This document shows, one piece after another, positions 53,072 through 62,432 of a DNA stretch of 64,000 bases. Every line of letters begins with the position of its first letter. Within the stretch, counting starts at the first letter, position 1. A program made the translations under genes and the position numbers. The notes below the pieces were generated by a model that searched no databases, was not told the origin of the DNA, and was given only the letters and a program-made list of their open reading frames with translations. Location: assembly GCA_027026255.1 (NCBI GenBank), contig JALVOT010000006.1, positions 101,768 through 165,767 on the forward strand, written 5' to 3'. The DNA comes from Caldifarciminota bacterium. GTDB lineage: Bacteria; Hydrothermota; Tepidihabitantia; SM23-42.

Positions 53072-56000
53072 ATGAACCAATCCGACCTGCTTGAAAAAAA
53101 AATAAAAAATTATGTCCGTTATGAACAGATTATCAATCAATTAAATTATATTATCTTCACCCTGGCGACCATAATAATTTCGGTCACCATCGCCCTGCTA
53201 CTTTTAAAATCACCCATCTTCGGGTTATTGGGGATCATCCCGGTGTTTTTCTATCGAAATATACCATTTATTGAACGGATAAGAAATCTTGAAGAGAAGA
53301 TGGGATTCAAGGATAGGATTGTCAACAGTATCCAGTTATCAAAAATACCCCCCGACGGCAAAGAGGGATATTCACGCGAATTAATCGATGCCTACATAAA
53401 TGCAGTTGCTGAAAGGATTAAGGATATTGATTTAAAAAAATATATAGATTTCAAACCCCTGAGGCGGCATATATTGATTCTGCTTATTGCCATCGCCATA
53501 TTTCTTTTAATCCCGGCATTTTTTCCCGAGTATTTCTGGTATTCGCTTACCCGTAGAATCGATTATATTGTGGCGCCTCAGGATAAGATAATACTAAAAG
53601 ATAGCCCGGTCGAGCTGAGAATCAAATTATGGGGTGTATATATTCCGAAAAGTGCCTGGCTTTTGATTGAAAAGAATGGCAAGACTGAAAGGTATAAGAT
53701 TGAATTGAAAAACGGTGCCGGAAAGAAGAAGTTAAAGGTATCTGAAGAAATCAAATACTGGTTTAAGTTTTTTGACCGGAAAACGAAAAAATTCAGCATA
53801 GGGATACAGGCGCCGGTATTTATCGAAAATCTATATTTTCATTGCCGTTATCCTGCCTATACAGGGCTCAAGCCCGAGACCAGGACGGGTCGGCAAATAA
53901 CCGTACCCCGGTATACCCGGGTGGAGATTGAAGGTCAGGCGTCACAGCATCTATCCGATGGCTGGTTTGAATTCACCGATACCCTTGAACTTTCGATTGA
54001 AAAAAGAGATTTCCGGGGCAACTTTACTGTTAAAAAAAGTGGTGTAGCATATCTGCATTTAAAATCTTATAACGAAATAAAAGAACCTATACATATTTAT
54101 TCAATCCCTGATCTTCCACCAATGGTCAGTATATTTTATCCTGGCTATAATATCAACCTTCCCCGGAATATGAAACTTGACATCGGCATCAGATGCAGTG
54201 ATGATTACGGGCTGAAGTCCGCGACATTTTACTACACATTCAAAAAGGGGTATAAAAAATATTTGAATCTCCAGCCTGGTGCAGTGGAAGATACGATTTT
54301 TTTTGAATGGGACCTCTCTAAATTAAATTTATTACCGGGTGATGAGGTCTCTTATTATGTAATAATAAAAGATAATGCAGGCTATAAAACAAAAAGTAAG
54401 GTCTATTATGTATACTTTCCTTCGATGGAACAGATTTATGAAGAGGTGGTAAAGAAAGAGGATGAAATGAGTAAGGATATGAAATTGCTTTATTCCCGGC
54501 ATAAAAAACAGATGGAAGATACGAAAAGGCTGCACAAAAAATTACTCGCCGAGAGACAGGCATCCTGGGCCGAGCAGGAAAAATTGAGACAGATAATAAA
54601 GAATGAAAAAGGGGTAAGCGAAAAGATTGAAGCCTGGAAGCAGGAATTAGAAAAGACGATTAAGAAATTGAATGAAAGTGTAATCCTCGATAGAAAATCG
54701 GTTGAAAGATTGAAGGAGATAACCAGAATCCTTAAGGAACTCGCCCCGGAAAAACTGCGCCAGGCCCTGAACCGTCTGGAAAATGCCCTGAATAAAAATC
54801 CTGAAGACCTTGAAAAGGCCCTGAAGGATATGAAGGAACATCAAAAAGAACTGGCTGAATCATTAAAAAGGACATTAGAATTATTAAAAAGATTTCAGCA
54901 GGAAGAGCGGTTAAAAGAACTGGCTGAGACGGCGCATAAACTGGCTGAAGAACAGAAAAAGATATTGGATGTGTTAAAGGAAGACAGTCTGTCTGCACAA
55001 AAAGAACAGAGCCGACTTGATAAGAAGATAAAAGACCTGGCTGATGATTTACAGTTACTCAGCCGGTCAAAAAACCTTGAATCAGAAATAAAAAAGGCAT
55101 TGGCGAGGATGTCAGAGAATACCCGGGAGATGGTCAATCTGAGCGCCCGGGATAAAGAGGTCGGCCTTAGTAAATTATCAGCGGACCTGGACCAGCTCTA
55201 CAAAAACCTGACAAAATCCCGACGCGCCAATCTGTACAAAAATCTTTTGGCAACCCTGAAACAGGTGATCGCCATATCAAAGCAGGAAGAAAGACTCCTT
55301 AAGGAAAATATCCCCAAGAAGGCAAGATTTCAACAGGATATAATTCAGGCGACCCGGACAATTGCAGAAAGTCTCTATACCCAGCAGACCAGGAGTCTCT
55401 ATGTATCACCCACGATTGGAAAGAGGCTTGCCCGTGCAATTATAAAGATGGAAACGGCAAAAGGACTTTTTGAAAAAAAACGCCGGGGTAAAGAGTTTGT
55501 GAAACAGTCTATGGCTGAATTGAATATCGTCGCCTTTCAGATTCTTCAAAGTTTGAAAAATGTAGCATCGGGAGAATCGTCAACCGGTATGGATAAGTTC
55601 CTTCAGATCTTGAGTGATATTTCAAAGGGGGAGATGTCAATAAGTCAGGGATTGATGAATATTCTGCCCATACCTTCCCAGGGACCAAGTGCCCGGCAGA
55701 GGGCACAACTTAAAAGCCTCGCCCGAAAACAGGGTAAACTCCGCCAGGCATTAGAATCGTTAAAGAATGAACCGGGAATTGGAGAATTGGGAGATATGAT
55801 TGAAAAACTTGCCAGAGAGATGAAGGAGATGGAGCAACAACTCTATCAATACAGGATAGACCGACAACTGATTAGACGTCAGCAGAGATTAATTACCCGT
55901 CTTCTTGATGCCCAGCGTTCAATCAGAAAAGAAGATTATACAAGAAAGAGAATCAGCCGACCGGGAAAGGAATTCCTCAATCGACCCCGCCCGAAAGAAA

Positions 56001-56125
56001 TTTCGGGCAATATGAGCAGGGATGAATTAAGGGAATTGATTCAACGTGCCTTAAGAGAATCGTATCCGGCCGAATATGAAATTTACATTCGGGAATACTT
56101 CAAAAAACTACTCGAAAAGAGATGA
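53072..56125 (+). CDS. DUF4175-like large coiled-coil membrane protein
   Basis: 1017 residues from ATG 53072 (a TTG at 53066 overlaps the DUF4159 stop as TTGA and is an alternative). Two N-terminal spans (about 22-62) and a third (about 132-152). A periplasmic Ig-like or beta-rich section (about 160-460) contains CRYPAYTGLKPE, as in DUF4175. Then a very long Lys/Glu-rich coiled coil (about 470-1000), e.g. around LKDMKEHQKELAESLKRTL. Probably a periplasmic scaffold or envelope-integrity factor; function unknown. Overlaps the TPR gene by 4 nt. Confidence 0.82.
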   Translation: MNQSDLLEKKIKNYVRYEQIINQLNYIIFTLATIIISVTIALLLLKSPIFGLLGIIPVFFYRNIPFIERIRNLEEKMGFKDRIVNSIQLSKIPPDGKEGYSRELIDAYINAVAERIKDIDLKKYIDFKPLRRHILILLIAIAIFLLIPAFFPEYFWYSLTRRIDYIVAPQDKIILKDSPVELRIKLWGVYIPKSAWLLIEKNGKTERYKIELKNGAGKKKLKVSEEIKYWFKFFDRKTKKFSIGIQAPVFIENLYFHCRYPAYTGLKPETRTGRQITVPRYTRVEIEGQASQHLSDGWFEFTDTLELSIEKRDFRGNFTVKKSGVAYLHLKSYNEIKEPIHIYSIPDLPPMVSIFYPGYNINLPRNMKLDIGIRCSDDYGLKSATFYYTFKKGYKKYLNLQPGAVEDTIFFEWDLSKLNLLPGDEVSYYVIIKDNAGYKTKSKVYYVYFPSMEQIYEEVVKKEDEMSKDMKLLYSRHKKQMEDTKRLHKKLLAERQASWAEQEKLRQIIKNEKGVSEKIEAWKQELEKTIKKLNESVILDRKSVERLKEITRILKELAPEKLRQALNRLENALNKNPEDLEKALKDMKEHQKELAESLKRTLELLKRFQQEERLKELAETAHKLAEEQKKILDVLKEDSLSAQKEQSRLDKKIKDLADDLQLLSRSKNLESEIKKALARMSENTREMVNLSARDKEVGLSKLSADLDQLYKNLTKSRRANLYKNLLATLKQVIAISKQEERLLKENIPKKARFQQDIIQATRTIAESLYTQQTRSLYVSPTIGKRLARAIIKMETAKGLFEKKRRGKEFVKQSMAELNIVAFQILQSLKNVASGESSTGMDKFLQILSDISKGEMSISQGLMNILPIPSQGPSARQRAQLKSLARKQGKLRQALESLKNEPGIGELGDMIEKLAREMKEMEQQLYQYRIDRQLIRRQQRLITRLLDAQRSIRKEDYTRKRISRPGKEFLNRPRPKEISGNMSRDELRELIQRALRESYPAEYEIYIREYFKKLLEKR

Positions 56126-56838
56126 GCATATTACTGTTATTCATCAACCTGGTAAATGCAAGCCCTATAGACAGTCTTCTGAATCGTTTAGAACAAAACC
56201 CTGATGTCCAGACCGTATTGCAATTGAATCATTACTATTTTAAGAGTCAGCATTTCAGAAAGGGGATTGCACTATTAAAAAAGTATCGACGCTATTTTAG
56301 TCCTGCTGATCAGTTGTTATTGATGTTCGCCGAAGCCGATGATTATCTATTTGCCGGCGATATCAAAAGTGCCTGTAAACAGTACAGGGGAATCGTGATG
56401 AGAAACCCGGATGCAGAAATTGCCAATGATGCCTTAGAAAGACTCTATCTCATTGAAACCGGTCGTTCTGATACCACACTCTTTAAAAAACTTATCCGGA
56501 CAATGTATCTTTATAAAATCAGGGATTACCAGCCGGCTATTGATAGTTTAAAGTTCCTGCTCAATTCAAAATTCGGACCGTATGCATATTATTATCTTGC
56601 CCTTATCTATAAAGAGATGAATGACTTTGTCCAGGCATATGCGACACTTCAGCAGATGGATAAATCCTGTCCAGAAAATCGTATCTACGACGCAAAAATT
56701 CTTCAGGCAGAACTGGCAATAAATCTGGACAGGAAAAAAGAGGCAAAAGGGATATTAGAAAACTTAATTTTGGCAGTGCCAAATTCAATCTATGCGATGC
56801 AGGCGCGGGAGATTATGTCAAAAAATGGACTCGAGTAG
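56122..56838 (+). CDS. Secreted TPR-repeat protein
   Basis: 238 residues. Signal peptide (SILLLFINLVNA), then helical repeats of the tetratricopeptide type, e.g. FAEADDYLFAGDIKSACKQY, then AYYYLALIYKEMNDFVQAYA, then KILQAELAINLDRKKEAKGI. Likely a periplasmic adaptor for the DUF4175 protein encoded just upstream (ATGA overlap). No enzymatic motif. Last gene of the leaderless DUF4159 operon; a bidirectional terminator follows. Confidence 0.85.
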   Translation: MSILLLFINLVNASPIDSLLNRLEQNPDVQTVLQLNHYYFKSQHFRKGIALLKKYRRYFSPADQLLLMFAEADDYLFAGDIKSACKQYRGIVMRNPDAEIANDALERLYLIETGRSDTTLFKKLIRTMYLYKIRDYQPAIDSLKFLLNSKFGPYAYYYLALIYKEMNDFVQAYATLQQMDKSCPENRIYDAKILQAELAINLDRKKEAKGILENLILAVPNSIYAMQAREIMSKNGLE

Positions 56839-56863
56839 CCTGACATCTTGATTTCAGAGAAAA

Positions 56864-56890
56864 AAAAGTCCCTGCAGTGCAGGGACTTTT
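56864..56890. terminator. Bidirectional rho-independent terminator
   Basis: A perfect 13-bp inverted repeat: AAAAGTCCCTGCA, one central G, TGCAGGGACTTTT. A-tract on the left and T-tract on the right allow termination in both directions. It lies between the convergent TPR gene (plus strand) and icd (minus strand). This is the clearest terminator in the window. Confidence 0.9.
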
Positions 56891-56905
56891 AATACCGCAA
56901 TTAAA

Positions 56906-58099
56906 TTATGCCTTCTGATATTCCTGCCATCTCTTTTCCAGATCTGGGTCAGCCATCGTCTCCATCACATAATCGCAGAATTCCCTGCCGGTTGCTCCGG
57001 TAGAACGTCCGGTCATTACAAGTTTCTTTTCAAACTGACCACAGATATCCAACGCCATCTCCAATTTTTTGCCCAGTTCAGGATATCCGATATGATTCAA
57101 AAGCATTGCTCCGGCCCTGGTTACACTGCTGGGGTCTGCATACTTTGTTCTGCCTTCCTTTACCATCCTTGGTGCACTTCCATGAATCGCTTCAAACATT
57201 GCATAACGTTTTCCAATATTGGCACTGCCAGCGGTCCCTACTCCACCCTGAAATTCTGCTGCTTCATCAGTAAGGATATCACCATAGAGATTTGGTAAAA
57301 CCAGCACCTTAAACTGGGTTCTCCGCTTTGTATCCACCAATTTCGCAGTCATTATGTCGATAAACCAATCATCGGCATTGATACCGGGATATTCCTTTGC
57401 AATCTCATAAAAGGTTTTGAGAAAAAGCCCATCTGTGGTTTTTATAACATTTGCCTTGGTCACTGCAGTAACCCGATCAATATTATTTTTCCGGGCGTAA
57501 TCAAACGCCATTTTTATGATCCGCTCACTACCCGGTTTTGTTATCACCTTAAAATCGATTGCCAGATCTTCGGTAACCTCGATACCAAAAGGCCCCAATG
57601 CATACGCCCCTTCGGTATTTTCCCGGAAGAACATCCAGTTAATACCCTGGGATGGAACCCTGACCGGACGCACATTGGCGAAGAGGTCAAGTTCTTTACG
57701 CAGGGCAACATTAGCACTCTCAATATTGGGCCAGGGGTCTCCTTTTTTAGGGGTTGTGGTTGGACCCTTTAATAAAATATGGCACTTCTTCACCTCAACC
57801 AGAACATCATCAGGGATGGGTTTATTCACCTCAGCCCGTCTTTCAATAGTGAGCCCCTCAATCGTGCGAAACTCTACCTTTCCCTGTTTAACCTCCTCCG
57901 CAAGCAGATGCTCTAAAACCCGTTGTGCCTCGGCAGTAATATGTGGACCAATACCATCACCACCAATAACACCAATGATAATCGGTTTCAGGGTCTTGTA
58001 ATCAATCCATTCTTCTCCCTTTTTCATTACGGCAACTCTTTCCAGCTGCTTTTTCACCAACTTTTCAAAATGCTCTTTTGCCCGTTGAATTTCCTCCAT
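56906..58099 (-). CDS. icd: Isocitrate dehydrogenase (isocitrate/isopropylmalate dehydrogenase family)
   Basis: 397 residues from ATG 58099 with GGAGG 7 nt upstream. Residues 37-397 are the decarboxylating dehydrogenase domain: IIIGVIGGDGIGP, then ESANVALRKELDLFANVRP with Ser128, Asn130 and Arg134. These match the isocitrate-specific S-x-N-x-x-x-R pattern rather than the isopropylmalate one. Also FFRENTEGAYA, NLYGDILTDEAAEFQGGVG and HGSAPRMV. The cofactor pair after HGSAP (Arg-Met) fits neither the usual NADP (Lys-Tyr) nor NAD (Asp-Ile) signature. A 36-residue helical N-terminal extension is unusual. Last gene of the citrate operon; makes 2-oxoglutarate. Confidence 0.9.
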   Translation of the reverse strand: MEEIQRAKEHFEKLVKKQLERVAVMKKGEEWIDYKTLKPIIIGVIGGDGIGPHITAEAQRVLEHLLAEEVKQGKVEFRTIEGLTIERRAEVNKPIPDDVLVEVKKCHILLKGPTTTPKKGDPWPNIESANVALRKELDLFANVRPVRVPSQGINWMFFRENTEGAYALGPFGIEVTEDLAIDFKVITKPGSERIIKMAFDYARKNNIDRVTAVTKANVIKTTDGLFLKTFYEIAKEYPGINADDWFIDIMTAKLVDTKRRTQFKVLVLPNLYGDILTDEAAEFQGGVGTAGSANIGKRYAMFEAIHGSAPRMVKEGRTKYADPSSVTRAGAMLLNHIGYPELGKKLEMALDICGQFEKKLVMTGRSTGATGREFCDYVMETMADPDLEKRWQEYQKA

Positions 58100-58294
58100 C
58101 AATAAACCTCCTTCTCAATTAAACGGGTGCTCAAAAATTCCGATTTTCTTGTCATCGCCGTAGACAAATTTAATCAGATTTATGCTCGTTTTGCCTGTCC
58201 ACAGTCAGGAACATATAACTAAAATCAAGTTGTCAAAGTTCAATTTCCCGGGATGGAAGACACCTCAAAAATCATATGTTCCCGAATCCCATAA

Positions 58295-58795
58295 TTAATC
58301 CAATTTAAAATCTTTATGTTTTTGAATATGGGCAACCAATCCTCCATCCTTCAGGATATTGAGCATTGCCCTGGGAAGCGGCTTTGCCCGAAGTTCAAAG
58401 CCCTTTGTTTTATCTTTGATTATTCCGGTTGAGAGGTCAACCTCAAGTTCATCACCTTCAGAAATTTTGTCGGTATTACATTCAAGTAAAGGCAGACCAA
58501 CATTTATTGCATTACGATAGAATATTCGGGCAAAGGACTTTGCCAGCACCGCAGAAACACCGCTCAATTTTATGATTGTTGGTGCATGTTCCCGGGAACT
58601 GCCCAGGCCAAAATTATTACCGGCAACAACAAAATCACCTTCAGACATCTTTTTGACAAATTCCGGGTCAGCATCCTCAAGTACATGCTTGGCAAGTTCA
58701 GGTAGATTGGAACGAAGATGAAAATAACGGCCCGGACAGATTAAATCGGTGGAGATGCTGTCCCCAAATTTCCATACCCTGCCTTTTAGAACCAT
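58295..58795 (-). CDS. Aconitase/isopropylmalate isomerase-type small subunit (LeuD-like)
   Basis: 166 residues from ATG 58795, 4 nt after a GGAGG site; a longer frame to 58849 overlaps the citrate synthase gene and is less likely. Swivel domain: LKGRVWKFGDSISTDLICPG, then VAGNNFGLGSSREHAPTII and SFARIFYRNAINVGLPLLEC, as in LeuD and its homologues. The substrate-recognition loop after PGR reads YFHLRS, unlike the YLVY type I recall for isopropylmalate isomerase. With citrate synthase and isocitrate dehydrogenase beside it, it most likely forms a two-subunit aconitase with the product at 60172. Confidence 0.85.
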   Translation of the reverse strand: MVLKGRVWKFGDSISTDLICPGRYFHLRSNLPELAKHVLEDADPEFVKKMSEGDFVVAGNNFGLGSSREHAPTIIKLSGVSAVLAKSFARIFYRNAINVGLPLLECNTDKISEGDELEVDLSTGIIKDKTKGFELRAKPLPRAMLNILKDGGLVAHIQKHKDFKLD

Positions 58796-58818
58796 CATTC
58801 CTCCAAGGTTTGATCCAT

Positions 58819-60099
58819 CTATCCCTGGGCAACCTTCTGTTTTATCCATTCGGTTGTTGAAGATTTCGGTCTTTCAATAGGTTCCCCGATTGCACGGCTG
58901 ACAATCAACTGGGAACACATACCAAGTGCCCGTGATACTCCGAAGAGAACCGTATAGTATTCAAATTCTGTAAGACCAAAATGGTAGAGGAGACAGCCGG
59001 AATGGGCGTCAACATTGGGCCAGGGATCCTTTGCCTTACCATGTTCTTTTAAGACATCAGGTACCACCTTGAATGTTTTGTCCACAATCTGGAACAGAAT
59101 ATCATCCTTGCATACGCGCAGACCGAATTCATGAAATGCCGTGAACCTGGGATCGGTTACCCTTAAAACTGCATGTCCATAGCCGGGAATAACCTGACCA
59201 GAATTTAGTGTATCCCAGGCGAACTGTCTGAGCTGCTCTTCAGTAGGAACACCACCAAACTTCTCCTTTACCATAATCACCCATCTCAGACATTCCTGAT
59301 TTGCCAGTCCATGCAAAGGTCCGGCCAGACCATTCATTCCTGCAGAGACTGCATAATATGGATCAGACAATGCAGAACCAACGCAATGGCAGGTATGGGC
59401 GCTTACATTACCACCTTCATGGTCAGAATGGAGCACCATATACAACCTCATTAGATTGGCAAACTCCCCGGATGGATCATCAATACCCAGCATATGGGCA
59501 TAATTACCAGCCCAGTCCAGGTTCGGGTCCGGGTCAATGCGTGGTCCTTTGTCAAATTTGAGTCGATAAATACCGGCGGCAAGATTGGGAAGTTTTGCCA
59601 GGATGTTTATGCAGTCTTCAAGTGTCGGTTCCCAGTACTCCTCTTTTTTTATACCTTCAGTATAGCGTTTTCTAAAGATTGATTCCCTTTCCATTGCCAC
59701 TATTCCAAGACTGAACATTGCCATCGGATGGCTATCTTTGGGCAGGGCTTCAAGTGTCTTCCAGACATAATCAGGCACAACCGCACGAGACTGGAACTCT
59801 TTTTTCAAATCATTCAATGCCTCATCATCCGGTAATTCGCCGGTAACCAGAAGATAAAAGACCGCTTCAGGAAGTTTGTCTTTTAATTCACCAACTGGAA
59901 TACCACGAATGATCAGACCCTTATCCGGTGGAACCACTGAAGTATCACAGACCAATGCCCTTACCCCGCGCATACCTCCATAGGCCTGGGCAACCGTTAC
60001 TTCAGATATTACTTTATTACCGTGTTCCTTAACAAAACTTTTTATTTCATTTCTTAACCCTGGCACAGTCTGCGCCAATTTTTCTTTTAACTTAGCCAT
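58819..60099 (-). CDS. gltA: Citrate synthase (mitochondrial-like type)
   Basis: 426 residues. Motifs follow the eukaryotic-type enzyme: LVCDTSVVPPDKGLIIRG near the N-terminus, MLHSDHEGGNVSAHT-type LHSDHEGGNVSAHTCHCVGS (catalytic His), AGMNGLAGPLHGLANQECL (second His), IPGYGHAVLRVTDPR (third His), and VDAHSGCLLYHFGLTE (catalytic Asp). Condenses acetyl-CoA and oxaloacetate to citrate. Similar eukaryote-like enzymes are known in Geobacteraceae. The gene sits between the two aconitase-type subunit genes, with a good ribosome site (AAGGAGG). Confidence 0.95.
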   Translation of the reverse strand: MAKLKEKLAQTVPGLRNEIKSFVKEHGNKVISEVTVAQAYGGMRGVRALVCDTSVVPPDKGLIIRGIPVGELKDKLPEAVFYLLVTGELPDDEALNDLKKEFQSRAVVPDYVWKTLEALPKDSHPMAMFSLGIVAMERESIFRKRYTEGIKKEEYWEPTLEDCINILAKLPNLAAGIYRLKFDKGPRIDPDPNLDWAGNYAHMLGIDDPSGEFANLMRLYMVLHSDHEGGNVSAHTCHCVGSALSDPYYAVSAGMNGLAGPLHGLANQECLRWVIMVKEKFGGVPTEEQLRQFAWDTLNSGQVIPGYGHAVLRVTDPRFTAFHEFGLRVCKDDILFQIVDKTFKVVPDVLKEHGKAKDPWPNVDAHSGCLLYHFGLTEFEYYTVLFGVSRALGMCSQLIVSRAIGEPIERPKSSTTEWIKQKVAQG

Positions 60100-60171
60100 A
60101 AAATTCCTCCTTTTAAAATCTATTAATCCTGATTAAAAATTGATTGGTATTAATCACAACTATAATGTCCA

Positions 60172-61446
60172 TTACCCTTTTTTGCGCGGTCGTTTTTTAA
60201 AAATCTCCCTGGGATCGCTTATCTTACCCCTGATTGCTGAATAGGCAGCGGTGGCCGGAGAGGCAAGATAGATAAACCCTTTGGGATTTCCCATTCGACC
60301 CTTAAAATTACGGTTGGCAGTTGATAGACAGACCTCACCATCACCCAATACCCCCTGATGCACACCTACACAGGGGCCGCAACCCGGTCCCATAATGATT
60401 GCACCGGCACGCACAAATATCTCTAAAAGACCGAGTTTCATCGCCTCAAGATAGACATTTTTCGACGCCGGCACAATAATCAGTCGGGTATGGGATGCCC
60501 GTTTCTTATTTTTTAAGATTTTTGCAGCGATTTTTAAGTCTTCAATTCGACCGTTTGTGCAGGTGCCGATAAATACCTGGTCTACTTTGATACCCTTTGC
60601 CCTGGTGACTGGTTTTGTATTATCCACGGTATGGGGGAAGGCAACCTGCGGAACCAATTTTTTCGCGTTAATCCTGATCACCCTTTCGTATGTTGCGTCC
60701 TTATCAGGAGCAATGGGCCGCCAATCCTTCAACCTTCCCCGGGATTTAAGATACTCCCTTGTCTTTCTATCCGATGCAATAAGCCCGACCTTTGCCCCGG
60801 CCTCAACCGCCATATTTGAAAGAACAAATCTTGATGCCATTGAGAGCCTTTCAATTCCATCACCGCCGAATTCTAATGCCTTATATGTTGCACCGTCTGC
60901 ACCAAGTTGGCCGATGAGATACAGGATCAGGTCCTTGGAAAATACCCCGGGTGGAAGCTGGCCCTGGACCTCAATCCGAAAGGTATCAGGAACCCGAAAC
61001 CAGGTTTTACCCATTGCCATACCAATTGCCACATCAGTTGACCCCATCCCGGTTGCAAAGGCACCTAAGGCGCCTGATGTGCAGGTATGGGAATCACCAC
61101 CGATTACTACATCCCCGGGTTTCACAAATGATTCAATCAGTCTTTGATGTATAACCCCTTCACCGATGTCGGAAAGTTTTGCCCCGGATTTTCGGCTGAA
61201 TTCCCTTAAGAGTATATGGTCATTTGAAAGTTCCTTTCTGGGAGAGGGTGCAGCGTGGTCAAGAAAGAAGAGTGCGGTCTTTGCTTTCACCTTGCTGATT
61301 TTCATCTTTTGAAGTTGTTTTACACCGAGTGGTCCTGTGCCGTCCTGAAATGCTGCAACATCAACCTTTGCAATTACAATATCTCCAGCCCGGGCATTTT
61401 GACCACTCTTTTCAGACAGTATTTTCTCAGCCAATGTTTTTCCCAT
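60172..61446 (-). CDS. Aconitase/isopropylmalate isomerase-type large subunit (LeuC-like)
   Basis: 424 residues, the size of short LeuC/homoaconitase proteins. Motifs: ALFFLDHAAPSPRKELSNDH, VIGGDSHTCTSGALGAFATG (first cluster Cys), VFIGTCTNGRIEDL (second), and GPGCGPCVGVHQGVLGDGE (third), giving the three cysteines of the [4Fe-4S] cluster. SANRNFKGRMGNP-like STANRNFKGRMGNPKG marks the end. Together with the small subunit at 58295 it should convert citrate to isocitrate. First gene of the operon, with GGAGG before the ATG and a leader of about 67 nt. Confidence 0.9.
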   Translation of the reverse strand: MGKTLAEKILSEKSGQNARAGDIVIAKVDVAAFQDGTGPLGVKQLQKMKISKVKAKTALFFLDHAAPSPRKELSNDHILLREFSRKSGAKLSDIGEGVIHQRLIESFVKPGDVVIGGDSHTCTSGALGAFATGMGSTDVAIGMAMGKTWFRVPDTFRIEVQGQLPPGVFSKDLILYLIGQLGADGATYKALEFGGDGIERLSMASRFVLSNMAVEAGAKVGLIASDRKTREYLKSRGRLKDWRPIAPDKDATYERVIRINAKKLVPQVAFPHTVDNTKPVTRAKGIKVDQVFIGTCTNGRIEDLKIAAKILKNKKRASHTRLIIVPASKNVYLEAMKLGLLEIFVRAGAIIMGPGCGPCVGVHQGVLGDGEVCLSTANRNFKGRMGNPKGFIYLASPATAAYSAIRGKISDPREIFKKRPRKKG

Positions 61447-61519
61447 CTTACCTCCAACCTTTTATCAATTCTGGAAATTGTCAAAATTTGAAAAAATAAA
61501 CTTCCAATTAGCCCATTTC

Positions 61520-61547
61520 ATTATACCCGGATTCAGGCCAAAGTCAA
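61520..61547 (-). promoter_or_regulatory. Promoter of the aconitase-citrate synthase-isocitrate dehydrogenase operon
   Basis: On the minus strand TTGACT (61547-61542), 16-bp spacer, TATAAT (61525-61520). Expected start near 61513, leader of about 67 nt. It is divergent from the rluB-like promoter. Confidence 0.75.
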
Positions 61548-61581
61548 GGATTGATCCATTATTTCAGCCCTTTCAAATCCC

Positions 61582-61609
61582 TTGATTTCTTTATTTCCAT
61601 AGGTAAAAT
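61582..61609 (+). promoter_or_regulatory. Promoter of the RluB-like gene
   Basis: TTGATT (61582-61587), 16-bp spacer, TAAAAT (61604-61609). ATG at 61623, leaving a leader of about 7 nt without a Shine-Dalgarno. Confidence 0.6.
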
Positions 61610-61622
61610 CTTATGAAAATCT

Positions 61623-62363
61623 ATGCAAAAACAGAGGCTTCACAAGATAATCGCCCGCTGCGGGATCAGTTCAAGGCGCAAGGCAGAGAGATTGATTATG
61701 AGTGGTCGGGTAATGGTCAATAACAGGACAGTCAAAAAATTGGGCACGACGGTTGATCCTGACCGGGATAAGATTTATGTGGACGGCAGGTTGCTGCATC
61801 TTGATAAATATAAAAAATATTATTATCTTGCTTATAAACCGCGCCTGATGCTCACCACCCTATCTGATCCCGGAGCCAGACCGACGGTTGCAGACCTGCT
61901 CAAGGCACACAATATCAAGATTAAGCTCTTTCCGGTGGGCCGCTTAGACTGGGATGCTGAAGGCCTGATATTGTTTACCAATGATGGAGAACTTGCCAAT
62001 AGGATAACGCATCCACGCACTCATATTCCAAAGACATATCTGGTGAAGATAAGGGGCGCTCCTGATGCAGATGAACTTAAACTCATCCGGAACGGCCTGC
62101 GCATTAATAAAAGAACAAAATACCTGCCTGCTCCGGTAAAAGTTATCAGGAGGGTTCGTAACTACACAATAATAAAAATAATTTTATACGAAGGTAAGCA
62201 GAATCAGATAAAGAAGATGTTTGGTTATCTGGGCTATCCGGTCTTACAGATTAAAAGGGTGGCGATTGGCCCATTAAAATTAAAGAATCTTGCTCCGGGA
62301 AAGATAAGGCCTCTTACCCCATCAGAAAAGAGAAAACTCCTGAGTGCGGGTTTGAAAGATTGA
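61623..62363 (+). CDS. Pseudouridine synthase of the RluB/RsuA family
   Basis: 246 residues. N-terminal S4 RNA-binding domain (RLHKIIARCGISSRRKAERL), then the catalytic domain with FPVGRLDWDAEGLILFTND (catalytic Asp109), RITHPRTHIPKTYLV, and EGKQNQIKKMFGYLGYPV. Length and S4 domain suggest the RluB type, which modifies U2605 of 23S rRNA, but RluE, RluF or RsuA specificity cannot be excluded. Downstream, before the convergent RsmF-like gene, lies a 12-nt palindrome (62423-62434) without a T-run. Confidence 0.92.
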   Translation: MQKQRLHKIIARCGISSRRKAERLIMSGRVMVNNRTVKKLGTTVDPDRDKIYVDGRLLHLDKYKKYYYLAYKPRLMLTTLSDPGARPTVADLLKAHNIKIKLFPVGRLDWDAEGLILFTNDGELANRITHPRTHIPKTYLVKIRGAPDADELKLIRNGLRINKRTKYLPAPVKVIRRVRNYTIIKIILYEGKQNQIKKMFGYLGYPVLQIKRVAIGPLKLKNLAPGKIRPLTPSEKRKLLSAGLKD

Positions 62364-62432
62364 TATATTCTCTTTTTCCGCTGCAAAACAGGATTATTGA
62401 GTTTGTAATAAATGCAGGAAATAATCCCGGGA

